Assembly (NCBI GenBank): GCA_030065915.1
Contig: JASJCQ010000004.1
Location: forward strand, 248,001-312,000
Reading direction: 5' to 3'
DNA from: Woeseiaceae bacterium
GTDB taxonomy: Bacteria; Pseudomonadota; Gammaproteobacteria; Steroidobacterales; Woeseiaceae
Length of the DNA: 64,000 nt
Part shown: one piece after another, positions 36,699-45,877 of the stretch
Layout: every line of letters begins with the position of its first letter
Position numbering within the stretch: position 1 is the first letter of the stretch
Program-made: the position numbers and the translations under genes
Notes under the pieces: generated by a model
What the model was told of the DNA's origin: nothing
The model's input: the letters and a program-made list of their open reading frames with translations, nothing else
The model's database searches: none

Positions 36699-37589
36699 CT
36701 AGTCCGCAAGTCCGGCCCGAGCCGATCGAAGCGTGTTGTGCATCAGCATGATAATCGTCATCGGACCGACACCACCCGGGACCGGTGTAATTGCCAGCGC
36801 TTTCTCGCTGGCCTCAGCGTAGTTGACGTCTCCGACCAGCACCGACTTCTCTTCGCCGTCTACGACCCGCTCGACGCGATTGATGCCGACGTCGATAACG
36901 ACCGCACCGGGCTTGATCCAGTCGCCACCCACCATCTCCGGCCGGCCCACAGCCGCGACCACGATGTCAGCTTCACGCACCACCGCCGCGAGGTTCTTTG
37001 TCCGACTGTGCGTCACGGTAACCGTCGCATTGGCGGCGAGTAGCAGCGCCGCCATCGGCTTACCGACAATATTGGAGCGACCGATGATGACCGCCGACAA
37101 GCCGGAAAGGTCGTCGCCCAGCTCACGTCTGATCATCAGCATGCAGCCGGCGGGGGTACACGGAATGAACGCGTCGTCCGTATCGCCGGTGCTGAGTTTG
37201 CCCACGTTGACGTAGTGGAAACCGTCCACGTCCTTGCTTGGATCGATCGACTGAGTGATCGTTTTTTCGTCAAGATGCGAGGGCAGCGGCAGCTGAACGA
37301 GGATGCCGTGAATGTCCTCGTTGCTATTCAACTCATCGATTAGAGCCAGCAGGGAATCCTGGTCCACGTCGGCGGGTAGCGAGTGCTGGACCGAGTTAAA
37401 CCCACAGCTCTCGGCGCGGCGTTTCTTGTTTCGGACATACACCTGGCTCGCCGGATCTTCGCCAACGATGACAACCGCGAGGCCGGGTTTGATGCCGTGC
37501 TGTTCGAGTAGCTCGCGGGTCTCAGACGCAATGGTCTCTGACATTTCGGCTGCAAGGGCTTTGCCATCGATTCGTTTGGCGTCAGGCAT
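36699..37589 (-). CDS. folD: bifunctional methylenetetrahydrofolate dehydrogenase/methenyltetrahydrofolate cyclohydrolase
   Basis: [63 protein letters not shown]. Confidence 0.97.
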   Translation of the reverse strand: MPDAKRIDGKALAAEMSETIASETRELLEQHGIKPGLAVVIVGEDPASQVYVRNKKRRAESCGFNSVQHSLPADVDQDSLLALIDELNSNEDIHGILVQLPLPSHLDEKTITQSIDPSKDVDGFHYVNVGKLSTGDTDDAFIPCTPAGCMLMIRRELGDDLSGLSAVIIGRSNIVGKPMAALLLAANATVTVTHSRTKNLAAVVREADIVVAAVGRPEMVGGDWIKPGAVVIDVGINRVERVVDGEEKSVLVGDVNYAEASEKALAITPVPGGVGPMTIIMLMHNTLRSARAGLAD

Positions 37590-37674
37590 TGGAAAGTCTC
37601 GGCGTTGGAAGGCTCGGAATGGTACCGTTCGGGTCGACCAGCGTAAACAGGATGACCGCGCCGCAGGCAGCACA

Positions 37675-38286
37675 ATGCATGATGAATGGTTGAATCGATG
37701 GCAGGAAGGCCGGATCGGATGGCACGAGGCGGCGGGCAACCGCGCGCTCAAAACGCACTGGACCGCGACCGGCCGCAATGTACTCGTCCCGCTGTGCGGC
37801 AAGTCGCCGGATCTGATGTGGTTGTGCCAGCAGGGCAACACCGTGACCGGCGTGGAATTGTCCTCGATTGCCGCGACCGAGTTCTTCGCGGAACACGGAC
37901 TCGAGCATCGTGAGAAAGACGGGGTCTTCGAGGCGCTCGACAAACCGCTGCGCATCGTCGTCGGTGACTACTTTGGGTTTAGCGAGACGGGCTTTAATGC
38001 CCTCTACGACCGGGCAGCGTTGGTAGCGTTGCCGGGCTCAGTCCGGCCGGCGTACGCGGCCCATACGCAGAAGCTGGTCGATGACGGCGCCTTTCATTTG
38101 CTGGTAACGCTCGAATACGACCAGTCGCGCGCGGCTGGCCCGCCATACTCGGTAGGCGGCGACGAGCTCGCAGCCTACTGGCCCGAACTTCGTCGCATCG
38201 AGTCGAGGAGCGATATCGAAAACAGCCCACCCAAATTCCGTTCTCTGGATGCGCTGGACGAAGTCGTGTGGCTGGGCGGTTCCTGA
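37675..38286 (+). CDS. tpm: thiopurine S-methyltransferase
   Basis: [64 protein letters not shown]. Confidence 0.95.
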   Translation: MHDEWLNRWQEGRIGWHEAAGNRALKTHWTATGRNVLVPLCGKSPDLMWLCQQGNTVTGVELSSIAATEFFAEHGLEHREKDGVFEALDKPLRIVVGDYFGFSETGFNALYDRAALVALPGSVRPAYAAHTQKLVDDGAFHLLVTLEYDQSRAAGPPYSVGGDELAAYWPELRRIESRSDIENSPPKFRSLDALDEVVWLGGS

Positions 38287-38292
38287 TACCGG

Positions 38293-38535
38293 TCAGATAC
38301 CCATCTTGCCGAGAGAATCGATGATCACGCGGGCGATGCGCTCGGCAACCGGATGGTTCGCCGCAAACCGGGTCTCGAGTTCCTTGGCCCTCTCCAGCGT
38401 CGAGACGTGATTGCCCTTGTCCAGATCGCTGTTGATCTCCTTCAAGAGCTGTCTGACCGCAGGGTCCAGTTCGCCCGCAGCCTGGAGTTCCTGACGCAAT
38501 TCCGCCAGTAGTTCCCGTGTCTTCTCGTCACTCAT
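38293..38535 (-). CDS. DUF4404 family protein
   Basis: 80 aa; MSDEKTRELLAELRQELQ...RFAANHPVAERIARVIIDSLGKMGI. Confidence 0.85.
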   Translation of the reverse strand: MSDEKTRELLAELRQELQAAGELDPAVRQLLKEINSDLDKGNHVSTLERAKELETRFAANHPVAERIARVIIDSLGKMGI

Positions 38536-38676
38536 CTGCGTGTCCTTTCCTCTGTCCGGCCTTACGGTTCCCGTAATCCCACGCTAACGTAACGCCGCCA
38601 AGCGGGCAAGCCGTTTGCCCTCTCCCAGCCGAAGGTTCAGACTACGCAGCCTGTTGCACGTTGTTGAGCCCACCTG

Positions 38677-39597
38677 TTGCGAAATATCCGCGGAATCATT
38701 GTCTTTACCGCCTTTACGGTGAACACGCTGATCTGGTTCACGCCATTGTTCTTACTGGCGATCGTCAAGCTGATCATTCCGATTTCGGCGGTGCGCCGAC
38801 CATTGACTTCCGTCTTGATGTCGATCGGCGAAAACTGGATATCAGTCAACGCCATGATTTTGTCGCCGGTAGGCAGCGGTGGGTGGAACACGAGCTTGAG
38901 CGAGCGTATCAGGGATGATGGGTGGTACCTCGTCATGTCGAATCACCAGACCTGGGTCGATATTGTCGTGCTGCAGACGGCCTTCAATCGGCGTATCCCC
39001 TTCCTGAAGTTCTTCATCAAGCAACAGCTGATCTGGTTTCCGCTCCTGGGAATCGCCTGGTGGGCACTGGACATGCCGTTTATGAAGCGGTACTCGCCGT
39101 CCTATCTTGCAAAACACCCCGAGAAGAAGGGCCGGGATCTCGAGGCAACACGAAAGGCCTGCGAAAAGTTCAAGGACAAGCCGACGTCGGTGATCAATTT
39201 CGTCGAAGGAACCCGGTTTACCGCGGAGAAGCGCGACAAGCGGCGCTCACCCTACCGGAACCTGCTGATGCCGCGCGCCGGCGGCATCGCCGTTGCCCTG
39301 GATTCTATGGGACACATGTTCGACGCAGTCCTCGATGTCACCATTTACTATCCCGACGGCCCCCGGTCCTTCTGGGAGATGTGCTGCGGCGATTTCATAC
39401 GAGCGGACATACATGTCGAGGAGCGTTCCATCGATGACAGCCTGCTCGATGGTGACTACACGAATGACCGGCATTTCCGGAAACAGGTTCACGCGTGGCT
39501 TGCCGATATCTGGGCTGACAAGGATGCAAGGCTCGATCAACTCGCGGGGTCACTTCAGGTGAACGGGCATTCGCCAAGCGATACCCCCGTATCGTAG
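38677..39597 (+). CDS. PlsC-like acyltransferase (YihG type)
   Basis: SNHQTWVDI (HX4D), INFVEGTRFT, two N-terminal TM segments. TTG start uncertain. Confidence 0.87.
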   Translation: MRNIRGIIVFTAFTVNTLIWFTPLFLLAIVKLIIPISAVRRPLTSVLMSIGENWISVNAMILSPVGSGGWNTSLSERIRDDGWYLVMSNHQTWVDIVVLQTAFNRRIPFLKFFIKQQLIWFPLLGIAWWALDMPFMKRYSPSYLAKHPEKKGRDLEATRKACEKFKDKPTSVINFVEGTRFTAEKRDKRRSPYRNLLMPRAGGIAVALDSMGHMFDAVLDVTIYYPDGPRSFWEMCCGDFIRADIHVEERSIDDSLLDGDYTNDRHFRKQVHAWLADIWADKDARLDQLAGSLQVNGHSPSDTPVS

Positions 39598-39628
39598 ACT
39601 GTCAATCGTAATTTTTTCGAGGATCGCC

Positions 39629-40000
39629 ATGTCGACAGACCACCACTACGACACCGTCGCCTTCGACGTCCGAGACAACACGACGATGTTGTTTTTCGCC
39701 AAGACCGCGGAACCTGGTGATATCAACGACTATCTTTTACTGATGCGTACGATCGGCGACGATTTCGATGAGACGCTCACCATCGAGATCAACGAGGAGC
39801 AGGTCAGTGGCCCTGAGCTGATTGAGGATGCTCAGCTGATCGGCAACACGCTGAAGCTGACGCTGGATGATTCAGTCTCAGACTGGAAGGGCGCCCGGGA
39901 ACTGGTGTTGACCTTCGAGGAAACCGCCGAGAATTTCGCAAGCATCGAGGCCGGCGCTTTCCGTGTCCTGGGTGATTCCCTGTCCGGAGGCCATGCCTGA
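39629..40000 (+). CDS. hypothetical acidic protein (123 aa)
   Basis: ATG after AGGATCGCC; overlaps the GIY-YIG gene start. Confidence 0.6.
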   Translation: MSTDHHYDTVAFDVRDNTTMLFFAKTAEPGDINDYLLLMRTIGDDFDETLTIEINEEQVSGPELIEDAQLIGNTLKLTLDDSVSDWKGARELVLTFEETAENFASIEAGAFRVLGDSLSGGHA

Positions 40001-40292
40001 CGGCTCGCAAGTGCCCGGTTGTTACAGCCTCTATATCCTGAGCTGTGCCGACGGAAGTCTGTACACCGGTATCGCGCTCGACGTCAGTCAGCGGCTAAGG
40101 CAGCATGAAGAAGGCCGTAATGGCGCGAAGTACCTGCGCGGTCGACAGCCCTTCAAACTTGTCTTCGAAGAGGTCATCGGTGATCGCTCCGAGGCGAGCA
40201 GGGCGGAGTACAGGCTCAAGCGCCTCAGCCGCGCCGACAAGCTTTCCCTGATCGCAGGCTCAGTGAGCCTCTCCGAACTGGCCGTGACCTGA
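39993..40292 (+). CDS. GIY-YIG nuclease family protein
   Basis: YSLYILSCADGSLYTGIALDVSQRLRQHEEGRNGAKYLRGRQPFKLVFEE. Confidence 0.92.
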   Translation: MPDGSQVPGCYSLYILSCADGSLYTGIALDVSQRLRQHEEGRNGAKYLRGRQPFKLVFEEVIGDRSEASRAEYRLKRLSRADKLSLIAGSVSLSELAVT

Positions 40293-40305
40293 GAGGGTTG
40301 GCAAC

Positions 40306-41343
40306 TCAGGCTTCCGGCGCCTCCCGCTCATACAGCACGAAGGTCTCGCCAAATCCCGGCAGGTAGAGGCTGACGTCATTGTCCCAATATGACTGAAACT
40401 GCTTGAGCCAGCCTACCGTCTTTCCGAAGTCGTCAACGAAGCGCGGGAATAGCCGGACCTCGCCGAACGGCTGAGTGTAGTCGTCGAAGTGCATCGGAAT
40501 GACGGTGTGCGCGCCGGTCGATGTCACCATATTCAGCCAGTAGGCTTCGGCGTACTGCCGGCCAAGGCCTTCGAGCATCCCGGTGCCCATCATGACGACG
40601 TCAGCATCGACGTCGGCGAGTGCCCCATCCGTAAAACCTGCGCTGGTCTGTACCAGCGTTGTACCCTGTGGGTGCACGATGACGATCGTAAAGTTCTTGC
40701 CGACGCGCCAGGCACTGGCAGGAGCCGGGCCGATGATCGGAGACTCGATACTGCCATCGAAAGGCACGGAGCCGCGCCAGCCGAACGGAATGTGCGGCGT
40801 TTCAATCAGAGTCACTGAAAACTGGCCGAACTCGCGGGTCGCGGTGTCTGTAACGATAGAGATCTGATCCTCGGGCACTCCGGCACCGCGTGCGAGCTCG
40901 GCAGCGGACGGCGAGCCGAAAATGACGGCGCCTGTACGGGCCGCGATTGCGGCGGTATCCAAAGCGTGATCGAAATGCGTGTGCGATGGCACGATCGCCG
41001 CGACCCGATCCATGCGAAACCGGTTGATCGCCCGATTGACGTCGGCTGCACTGCTCTCGATCGGCCGACTCAGCAGCAGGTCCGCAAGTGTCGGTCGACT
41101 CATGAATCCGTCAATCAGTATCTGGGTGTCACCATCGTCGAACAACAAGGTCGTCACACCGAGCCATGTCACGGTTACGCTGTCCGGTGCGCGATCCCTG
41201 GTCGGCCAGCCTGGCAGCGGCACATTCTCGACGTCGTCCCGCTGTTGCCATGCCCAAGCCAGGAAGCCCGCGACAAGCAACAAGACGAATGACCCTATGA
41301 GCGCAGCGCGCTTCGCCAGCATCTTTAGCCGGTCAATCGTCAT
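40306..41343 (-). CDS. MBL-fold metallo-hydrolase with N-terminal TM
   Basis: VPSHTHFDHALDTAAIA; TLLFDDGDTQILIDGF; IPMHFDDY. Confidence 0.85.
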   Translation of the reverse strand: MTIDRLKMLAKRAALIGSFVLLLVAGFLAWAWQQRDDVENVPLPGWPTRDRAPDSVTVTWLGVTTLLFDDGDTQILIDGFMSRPTLADLLLSRPIESSAADVNRAINRFRMDRVAAIVPSHTHFDHALDTAAIAARTGAVIFGSPSAAELARGAGVPEDQISIVTDTATREFGQFSVTLIETPHIPFGWRGSVPFDGSIESPIIGPAPASAWRVGKNFTIVIVHPQGTTLVQTSAGFTDGALADVDADVVMMGTGMLEGLGRQYAEAYWLNMVTSTGAHTVIPMHFDDYTQPFGEVRLFPRFVDDFGKTVGWLKQFQSYWDNDVSLYLPGFGETFVLYEREAPEA

Positions 41344-41351
41344 GGTTTCGA

Positions 41352-42587
41352 CTACTGCCCTGCCGCGATGCGAGCGAGATGGGCGGCCAGTGGCGCGAGG
41401 TAATTGCCGAGGGCGTACCCGAGCAGCGCCATCAGTATCGAGACGGGCACGAGGCTGGGACGATGGTGGGCGGCGACAATCGGTGCCGATGCTGCCGCGC
41501 CGATATTTGCCGCCGAGGCGATAGCGACGCTGTGCACGTCGACCCGGAACAGCCAGGCGCCGGCGAGACAGAAGGCCCCGTGAATCGCGATCCAGATGAA
41601 TGCGCCCAGGACAAAAGCCGGGGCCTCCGCCAGTCCCGAAATGGAGGCACGTGCGCCCATGGCGGCGACGAACAGGTACACCAGCGCCGTGCCGATGGCT
41701 GTCGTGTTGGGAAGCTTCGAGATTGGCGTTGTCGACAATATGAGTGCGATCGTCGTTACGACCAGCACCCGGACCGTAGACTCCGAGAAGACGGGCTTAA
41801 GGAACTCAACATTATTCGCGATGCCTGATGTGATCGCCGGGGCGATCGTTTGTGCGAGCCACGTCACGCCGAAGACGATGGCGGCGATGAACAGATAGTC
41901 GCGCATCTCCGGCGCTTTGTCCGCTTCGACATGCATCTGCGCGGCGGAGTCCATCATGCTCAGGCGCTCCGGGTGCACCCGCGCCCATCGATTGAACTGG
42001 TCGGCGAAATTGCGGGACATCAGCAGTATCGGCAACCAGACGACATAGATGACATTGTCGGCGATGACGGCAAGCCCGATTTGCTCTTCGGACGTACCGA
42101 GCATCTGGCTGGTCGCGAGCAGGTTGGAAGTGCCTCCGATCCAGCTGCCGGCCAGTGCACCGTAGCCTTTCCACGCATCGTCAGACAACCATTGGTGCAC
42201 GATCAGGTAAGAAACGACGGCGCCGACGACGACACCGGCTGTACCCATCAGCATAACGAGTACGCCACGCCCCATGACGCGGACGACGGCGGGAATGTTG
42301 ACCTTGATCAACATCAGGACAATGAAAGCCGGCAGGGCGTACTGGCTGAGACCCGAGTAGACGACGGATGAGTTCGGGATCATGACGCGGGACTCGCCGC
42401 CCCAGCCGAATTGCAGGTTGCCAAGGATGACCGGTGTCGCGTAGATGAACAGCAACGGCGGCAGGTAATGAAATAGCCTGGCGTTGGTCTGTTTTTCCAG
42501 CCAGAAGAAGAAGCCCGCGATAAAGGCCAGCATAGAGAAGACGCCCAGCGGGCTCTGGATGACTACGCTCGGATCTACGGACGTCAT
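41352..42587 (-). CDS. DUF819 family membrane protein
   Basis: 12-TM-type protein with DUF819 features (WIGGTSNLLATSQMLGTSEEQIGLAVIADNVIYVVW; HGAFCLAGAWLFRVDVHSVAIASAANIGAAASAPIVAA). Confidence 0.87.
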   Translation of the reverse strand: MTSVDPSVVIQSPLGVFSMLAFIAGFFFWLEKQTNARLFHYLPPLLFIYATPVILGNLQFGWGGESRVMIPNSSVVYSGLSQYALPAFIVLMLIKVNIPAVVRVMGRGVLVMLMGTAGVVVGAVVSYLIVHQWLSDDAWKGYGALAGSWIGGTSNLLATSQMLGTSEEQIGLAVIADNVIYVVWLPILLMSRNFADQFNRWARVHPERLSMMDSAAQMHVEADKAPEMRDYLFIAAIVFGVTWLAQTIAPAITSGIANNVEFLKPVFSESTVRVLVVTTIALILSTTPISKLPNTTAIGTALVYLFVAAMGARASISGLAEAPAFVLGAFIWIAIHGAFCLAGAWLFRVDVHSVAIASAANIGAAASAPIVAAHHRPSLVPVSILMALLGYALGNYLAPLAAHLARIAAGQ

Positions 42588-42645
42588 TGGCGAGGCTTTG
42601 CTATCAGCATCCCGGCCGAGTATAGATCATCGACGACCCGGGCCT

Positions 42646-43347
42646 CTAACAGAAACCGATCTGCGCCTGGTAGTCCTTGCGGGTGTCTTCGTCGGTTATC
42701 GCAACCTCGCCGAGTCTCCGCCACGCGCCGTTGACGTCGTCGATGGCATCAGACTCTCGTACGTACTTGTCGATCCATGCCGAGAGGTCTCCCAGCCGTA
42801 TGACGTTCGACATCGTTTCGGAGACTATCTGCGCGGGCCCGGTAAACACGACGAGGTTTACCACCGGCACCGATGGGAGTGCCGATGACAGCCCACGGCG
42901 ACGTCCTTCGTTCTGTATCAGCGGGTTCAAAAACCTGCGCCGTCGACCACCGCTGACGTGAAACCATTGCGCGTCGTCAGCCGAGCCGAACACTTTCCCG
43001 TGCTGATGCGCCGCCCGGATGCAGACCAGGCCGGCCGGTGTCAGCAGCGCATGGTCTATTTTCGACAGTCCGCCGTAGGCGCCGGGTACGATGAAGTCAC
43101 TCATCAGGTACTCGCTGCTCCCGAGCAGCGTCTTACGCAAGCGATACTCGCCGACGATGTCCGCCAAGGCGTTCAGAAGACGGAACGCTGCCCGGCGGAA
43201 CAGCAGGGTCAGAATCAGAGCGACCGCGACCGCGAACAGCGCCCCGGCAAGCCCAATGCCGTCCGCCCCGTTCATGCCCTGCGCGACCATGGCAGGTGTC
43301 ATGACCAGCGGGAGGGCTGTGAGCAGGGTTGCGATCGCACGATACAT
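42646..43347 (-). CDS. NERD (nuclease-related domain) membrane-anchored protein
   Basis: KIDHALLTPAGLVCIRAAHQHGKVFGSADDAQWFHVSGGRRRRFLNPLIQNEGRR; two N-terminal TM segments. Confidence 0.75.
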   Translation of the reverse strand: MYRAIATLLTALPLVMTPAMVAQGMNGADGIGLAGALFAVAVALILTLLFRRAAFRLLNALADIVGEYRLRKTLLGSSEYLMSDFIVPGAYGGLSKIDHALLTPAGLVCIRAAHQHGKVFGSADDAQWFHVSGGRRRRFLNPLIQNEGRRRGLSSALPSVPVVNLVVFTGPAQIVSETMSNVIRLGDLSAWIDKYVRESDAIDDVNGAWRRLGEVAITDEDTRKDYQAQIGFC

Positions 43348-43423
43348 ACCCTGAGCATAGGCTCGTCAGTTCCCTGTAATCAGGATGCAGATCACGTTTT
43401 AAGACATTGATAAATAGGGTCTT

Positions 43424-44212
43424 CTAGCCTGGGTAGGCGAGATAATGGCCGTCGATTTCGGCCACTGTGATGGGTGTCTCATAAACCTCCGACAGCAAAG
43501 TGCCGGTCAGCACCTCTTTCTTGCTGCCATCGGCCGCGATTTCGCCGTCCTTGAGAACGACGACACGGTCGATCTCGGGCGGCACCTCGTTCAGGTGATG
43601 CGTCACGAGGATGACATTGCAGTCCTGTAATCGCCTGATTCGACTCAGAAAATCGAAGCTCGCGGCGAAATCCAGGCCGGATGTCGGTTCATCGAGTATC
43701 AGGGTCTTCGGTCGATGCACCAGCGCCCTCGCTAGCAGGCAGCGGCGCTGCTGGCCCGTCGACATCTTCTTAAGCGGCGTTTCGTGGTGGTCGTGCATAT
43801 CGAGGTCGTCCAGAACCTCGGCGGCCCGAGACCGCTGATCATCGTCGACTCTGGAAGCGACCGTCCCGTGCACGCCAATGCTCGAGTGAAAGCCCGACGT
43901 CACCACGTCTATCGCTCTCGTCCCCGGCGGATAGCGCTGTTGCAGGTCGTGCGACAGGATGCCGATGTGCTTTCTCAAGTCCCAGACGTTCCAGTCCGAT
44001 CTGCCCAGGATTCTGACGTACGAGTCCGGCTCAACGACGGGATAGATCTCACGGTTGATGGTCTTTAGCAGCGTCGTCTTGCCGGAACCGTTCGGGCCGA
44101 GGATGGCTATGCGTTCGCCTTGCCGGATCGTCAGATCCAGTCCGCAAAACACGCGCGTTGAGCCACGCCAAAGCGTCGCGTTGCGAATTTCGATGAGCGG
44201 TACGTCTTGCAT
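43424..44212 (-). CDS. ABC transporter ATP-binding protein
   Basis: Walker A LGPNGSGKTTLL, signature MSTGQQRRCLLARAL, Walker B TLILDEPTSGLD. Confidence 0.93.
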   Translation of the reverse strand: MQDVPLIEIRNATLWRGSTRVFCGLDLTIRQGERIAILGPNGSGKTTLLKTINREIYPVVEPDSYVRILGRSDWNVWDLRKHIGILSHDLQQRYPPGTRAIDVVTSGFHSSIGVHGTVASRVDDDQRSRAAEVLDDLDMHDHHETPLKKMSTGQQRRCLLARALVHRPKTLILDEPTSGLDFAASFDFLSRIRRLQDCNVILVTHHLNEVPPEIDRVVVLKDGEIAADGSKKEVLTGTLLSEVYETPITVAEIDGHYLAYPG

Positions 44213-44373
44213 CGGCTGCCCAGGGCTTCAGATCATGGTCGTGCGCTGCGAAGCTTGGTCGGCGGGCACGACCGCCGACAGGCAGTCTAGCCGAGAGCGC
44301 GAACCGGCGCGATGCGTGGCATCGCTGTGCCGATATGCCATGATGCGATGCGTAGTCGCCTCGGGAATACATC

Positions 44374-44523
44374 GTGCCTTCCGGTTTGCTGCCTGTACTG
44401 ATACTGATCGCGGTGATCGTCATCTACGTCATCGCCAAGGTCGTGACCTATGCGCGAATCAGCGAAGAGCAGTGGAAGCAGGTCGACAAGAGCAAGTTGA
44501 GGGAATGGGAAGACGACGACTGA
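44374..44523 (+). CDS. 49-aa single-pass membrane small protein (not in ORF track)
   Basis: GTG start; VPSGLLPVLILIAVIVIYVIAKVVTYARISEEQWKQVDKSKLREWEDDD: one TM helix and an amphipathic charged C-terminus. Confidence 0.6.
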   Translation: MPSGLLPVLILIAVIVIYVIAKVVTYARISEEQWKQVDKSKLREWEDDD

Positions 44524-44707
44524 CCCCGGCCCGGGCACCCGCACCTAAAGTCAATGTTCGCCGCCGAACCCGGCACGGCAGAAAGCGTCGTGCCGGCGAT
44601 CGTTCAGGCACGAACGAACGCAGCCCCGGTGGCACGAATTCCAATTCGTAGCTCCGAAACTGCGACTGATCCCTCAAGGCAGGTGCGAAGTCCGTTGACC
44701 GGCAAAC

Positions 44708-44887
44708 CTACTTCGGATCTTTCGCGTCCTTGCCCGACTCGTCGCCGTCGACCGTAAACTTGTCGGGCAGACCGTCTCCTGCTCGCCTCAATTGCAGCAG
44801 CCTGCGATTGGGGTTTGTTCGCTGCCGGTCAGCCAACTTGTTGGCATGATCGATCGTACAGATTTTGCCACCGTGTTTTTTCGCCAT
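44708..44887 (-). CDS. 59-aa basic small protein (not in ORF track)
   Basis: ATG with GTGGAG RBS; MAKKHGGKICTIDHANKLADRQRTNPNRRLLQLRRAGDGLPDKFTVDGDESGKDAKDPK. Confidence 0.5.
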   Translation of the reverse strand: MAKKHGGKICTIDHANKLADRQRTNPNRRLLQLRRAGDGLPDKFTVDGDESGKDAKDPK

Positions 44888-44935
44888 AGCTCCACTCGGG
44901 TGCCTTTCGATGGCACCTTCATGATCTAGAAGCGC

Positions 44936-44955
44936 AAAAGGCGATCAAATCGCCT
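44936..44955 (-). terminator. rho-independent terminator AGGCGAT-TTG-ATCGCCT-TTT (minus strand)
   Basis: 7 bp stem, 3 nt loop, short U-tract, 19 nt past the stop of the 44974-45174 gene. Confidence 0.6.
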
Positions 44956-44973
44956 CACACGGATGAAAAAAAA

Positions 44974-45174
44974 CTACTGTTCGTCGCGAGCCCTGTTAGC
45001 AACCAGCTCAACCGCTGGTCTCTCGATCGTCGCGCTGGCAGCCTGAGTATCGTTGTCGCCGTTGCCCATCATCATCGTCGCGGCAATGACACCGAGCACC
45101 GCTCCGCCGAATCCGCCAGCGGCGGCGGCAATTGCGGTTGTTGAAGGTGGAGGCGGTTCGCTTGCTTCTGGCAT
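44974..45174 (-). CDS. small Ala/Gly-rich membrane protein
   Basis: MPEASEPPPPSTTAIAAAAGGFGGAVLGVIAATMMMGNGDND...; one TM-like segment. Confidence 0.5.
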   Translation of the reverse strand: MPEASEPPPPSTTAIAAAAGGFGGAVLGVIAATMMMGNGDNDTQAASATIERPAVELVANRARDEQ

Positions 45175-45319
45175 GGTAGCAGTCCTTTTTCTGAAGACAT
45201 CAAAACACCGTGCCAGTCTAATTGCAGACAGGGTGGCCCGCCAGTCTGAGCACGTCATTGCGGTGCTTTGACCGATTTGCTATCAAGATGGCAACCCGGT
45301 TCTTGCTGACGTTCAACAA

Positions 45320-45877
45320 ATGACTTCCACTCCTTCTGTCACGACGCTGCTGCGAGCATGGTGCTCGGGTGACAAGGAAGCTTTGGACGAACTTACGCCG
45401 CTGATTTACGACGAACTGCGGCGTATCGCGAACCGTCACCTGCAATCGGAGCGCTCCGGACACACGTTGCAGGCAACTGCGTTGGTCAATGAGGCGTTCG
45501 TGCGCTTGTCCGATGCGGAGCTGGAAATCCAGGATCGCGCGCATTTTCTGTCTGTCGCAGCGCGAACAATGCGTCGCATCCTGGCTGACTACGGCCGTGC
45601 GCGGCGAAGTCAGAAGCGCGGCGGCGGCCAGTCGCCCGTTACCTTGCATGAAGAGATCGTTGCCGATGGCAGGGCGGCGGACATCGTAGATATCGATGAC
45701 GCGCTGAGCAGACTCGAACAGGTCGACGCCCGCAGATGCGATGTTCTGGTTCTGCACTATTTCGGTGGTATGACATTCGAGGAAACATCGCAGGCACTGG
45801 GTATTTCGGCGGCAACCGTCGACAGAGACCTGCGATTCGCAAAGGCATGGCTGGCCAATGAGCTCAAAGACATCTGA
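45320..45877 (+). CDS. ECF-type RNA polymerase sigma factor (TIGR02999-like)
   Basis: LTPLIYDELRRIANRHLQSERSGHTLQATALVNEAFVRL; GGMTFEETSQALGISAATVDRDLRFAKAWL. Confidence 0.92.
   Translation: MTSTPSVTTLLRAWCSGDKEALDELTPLIYDELRRIANRHLQSERSGHTLQATALVNEAFVRLSDAELEIQDRAHFLSVAARTMRRILADYGRARRSQKRGGGQSPVTLHEEIVADGRAADIVDIDDALSRLEQVDARRCDVLVLHYFGGMTFEETSQALGISAATVDRDLRFAKAWLANELKDI

Noticed and set aside
39993-40292. Homing endonuclease/mobile element from the GIY-YIG call
   Set aside because: It is the short stand-alone GIY-YIG type common on chromosomes, with no intron or insertion signature.
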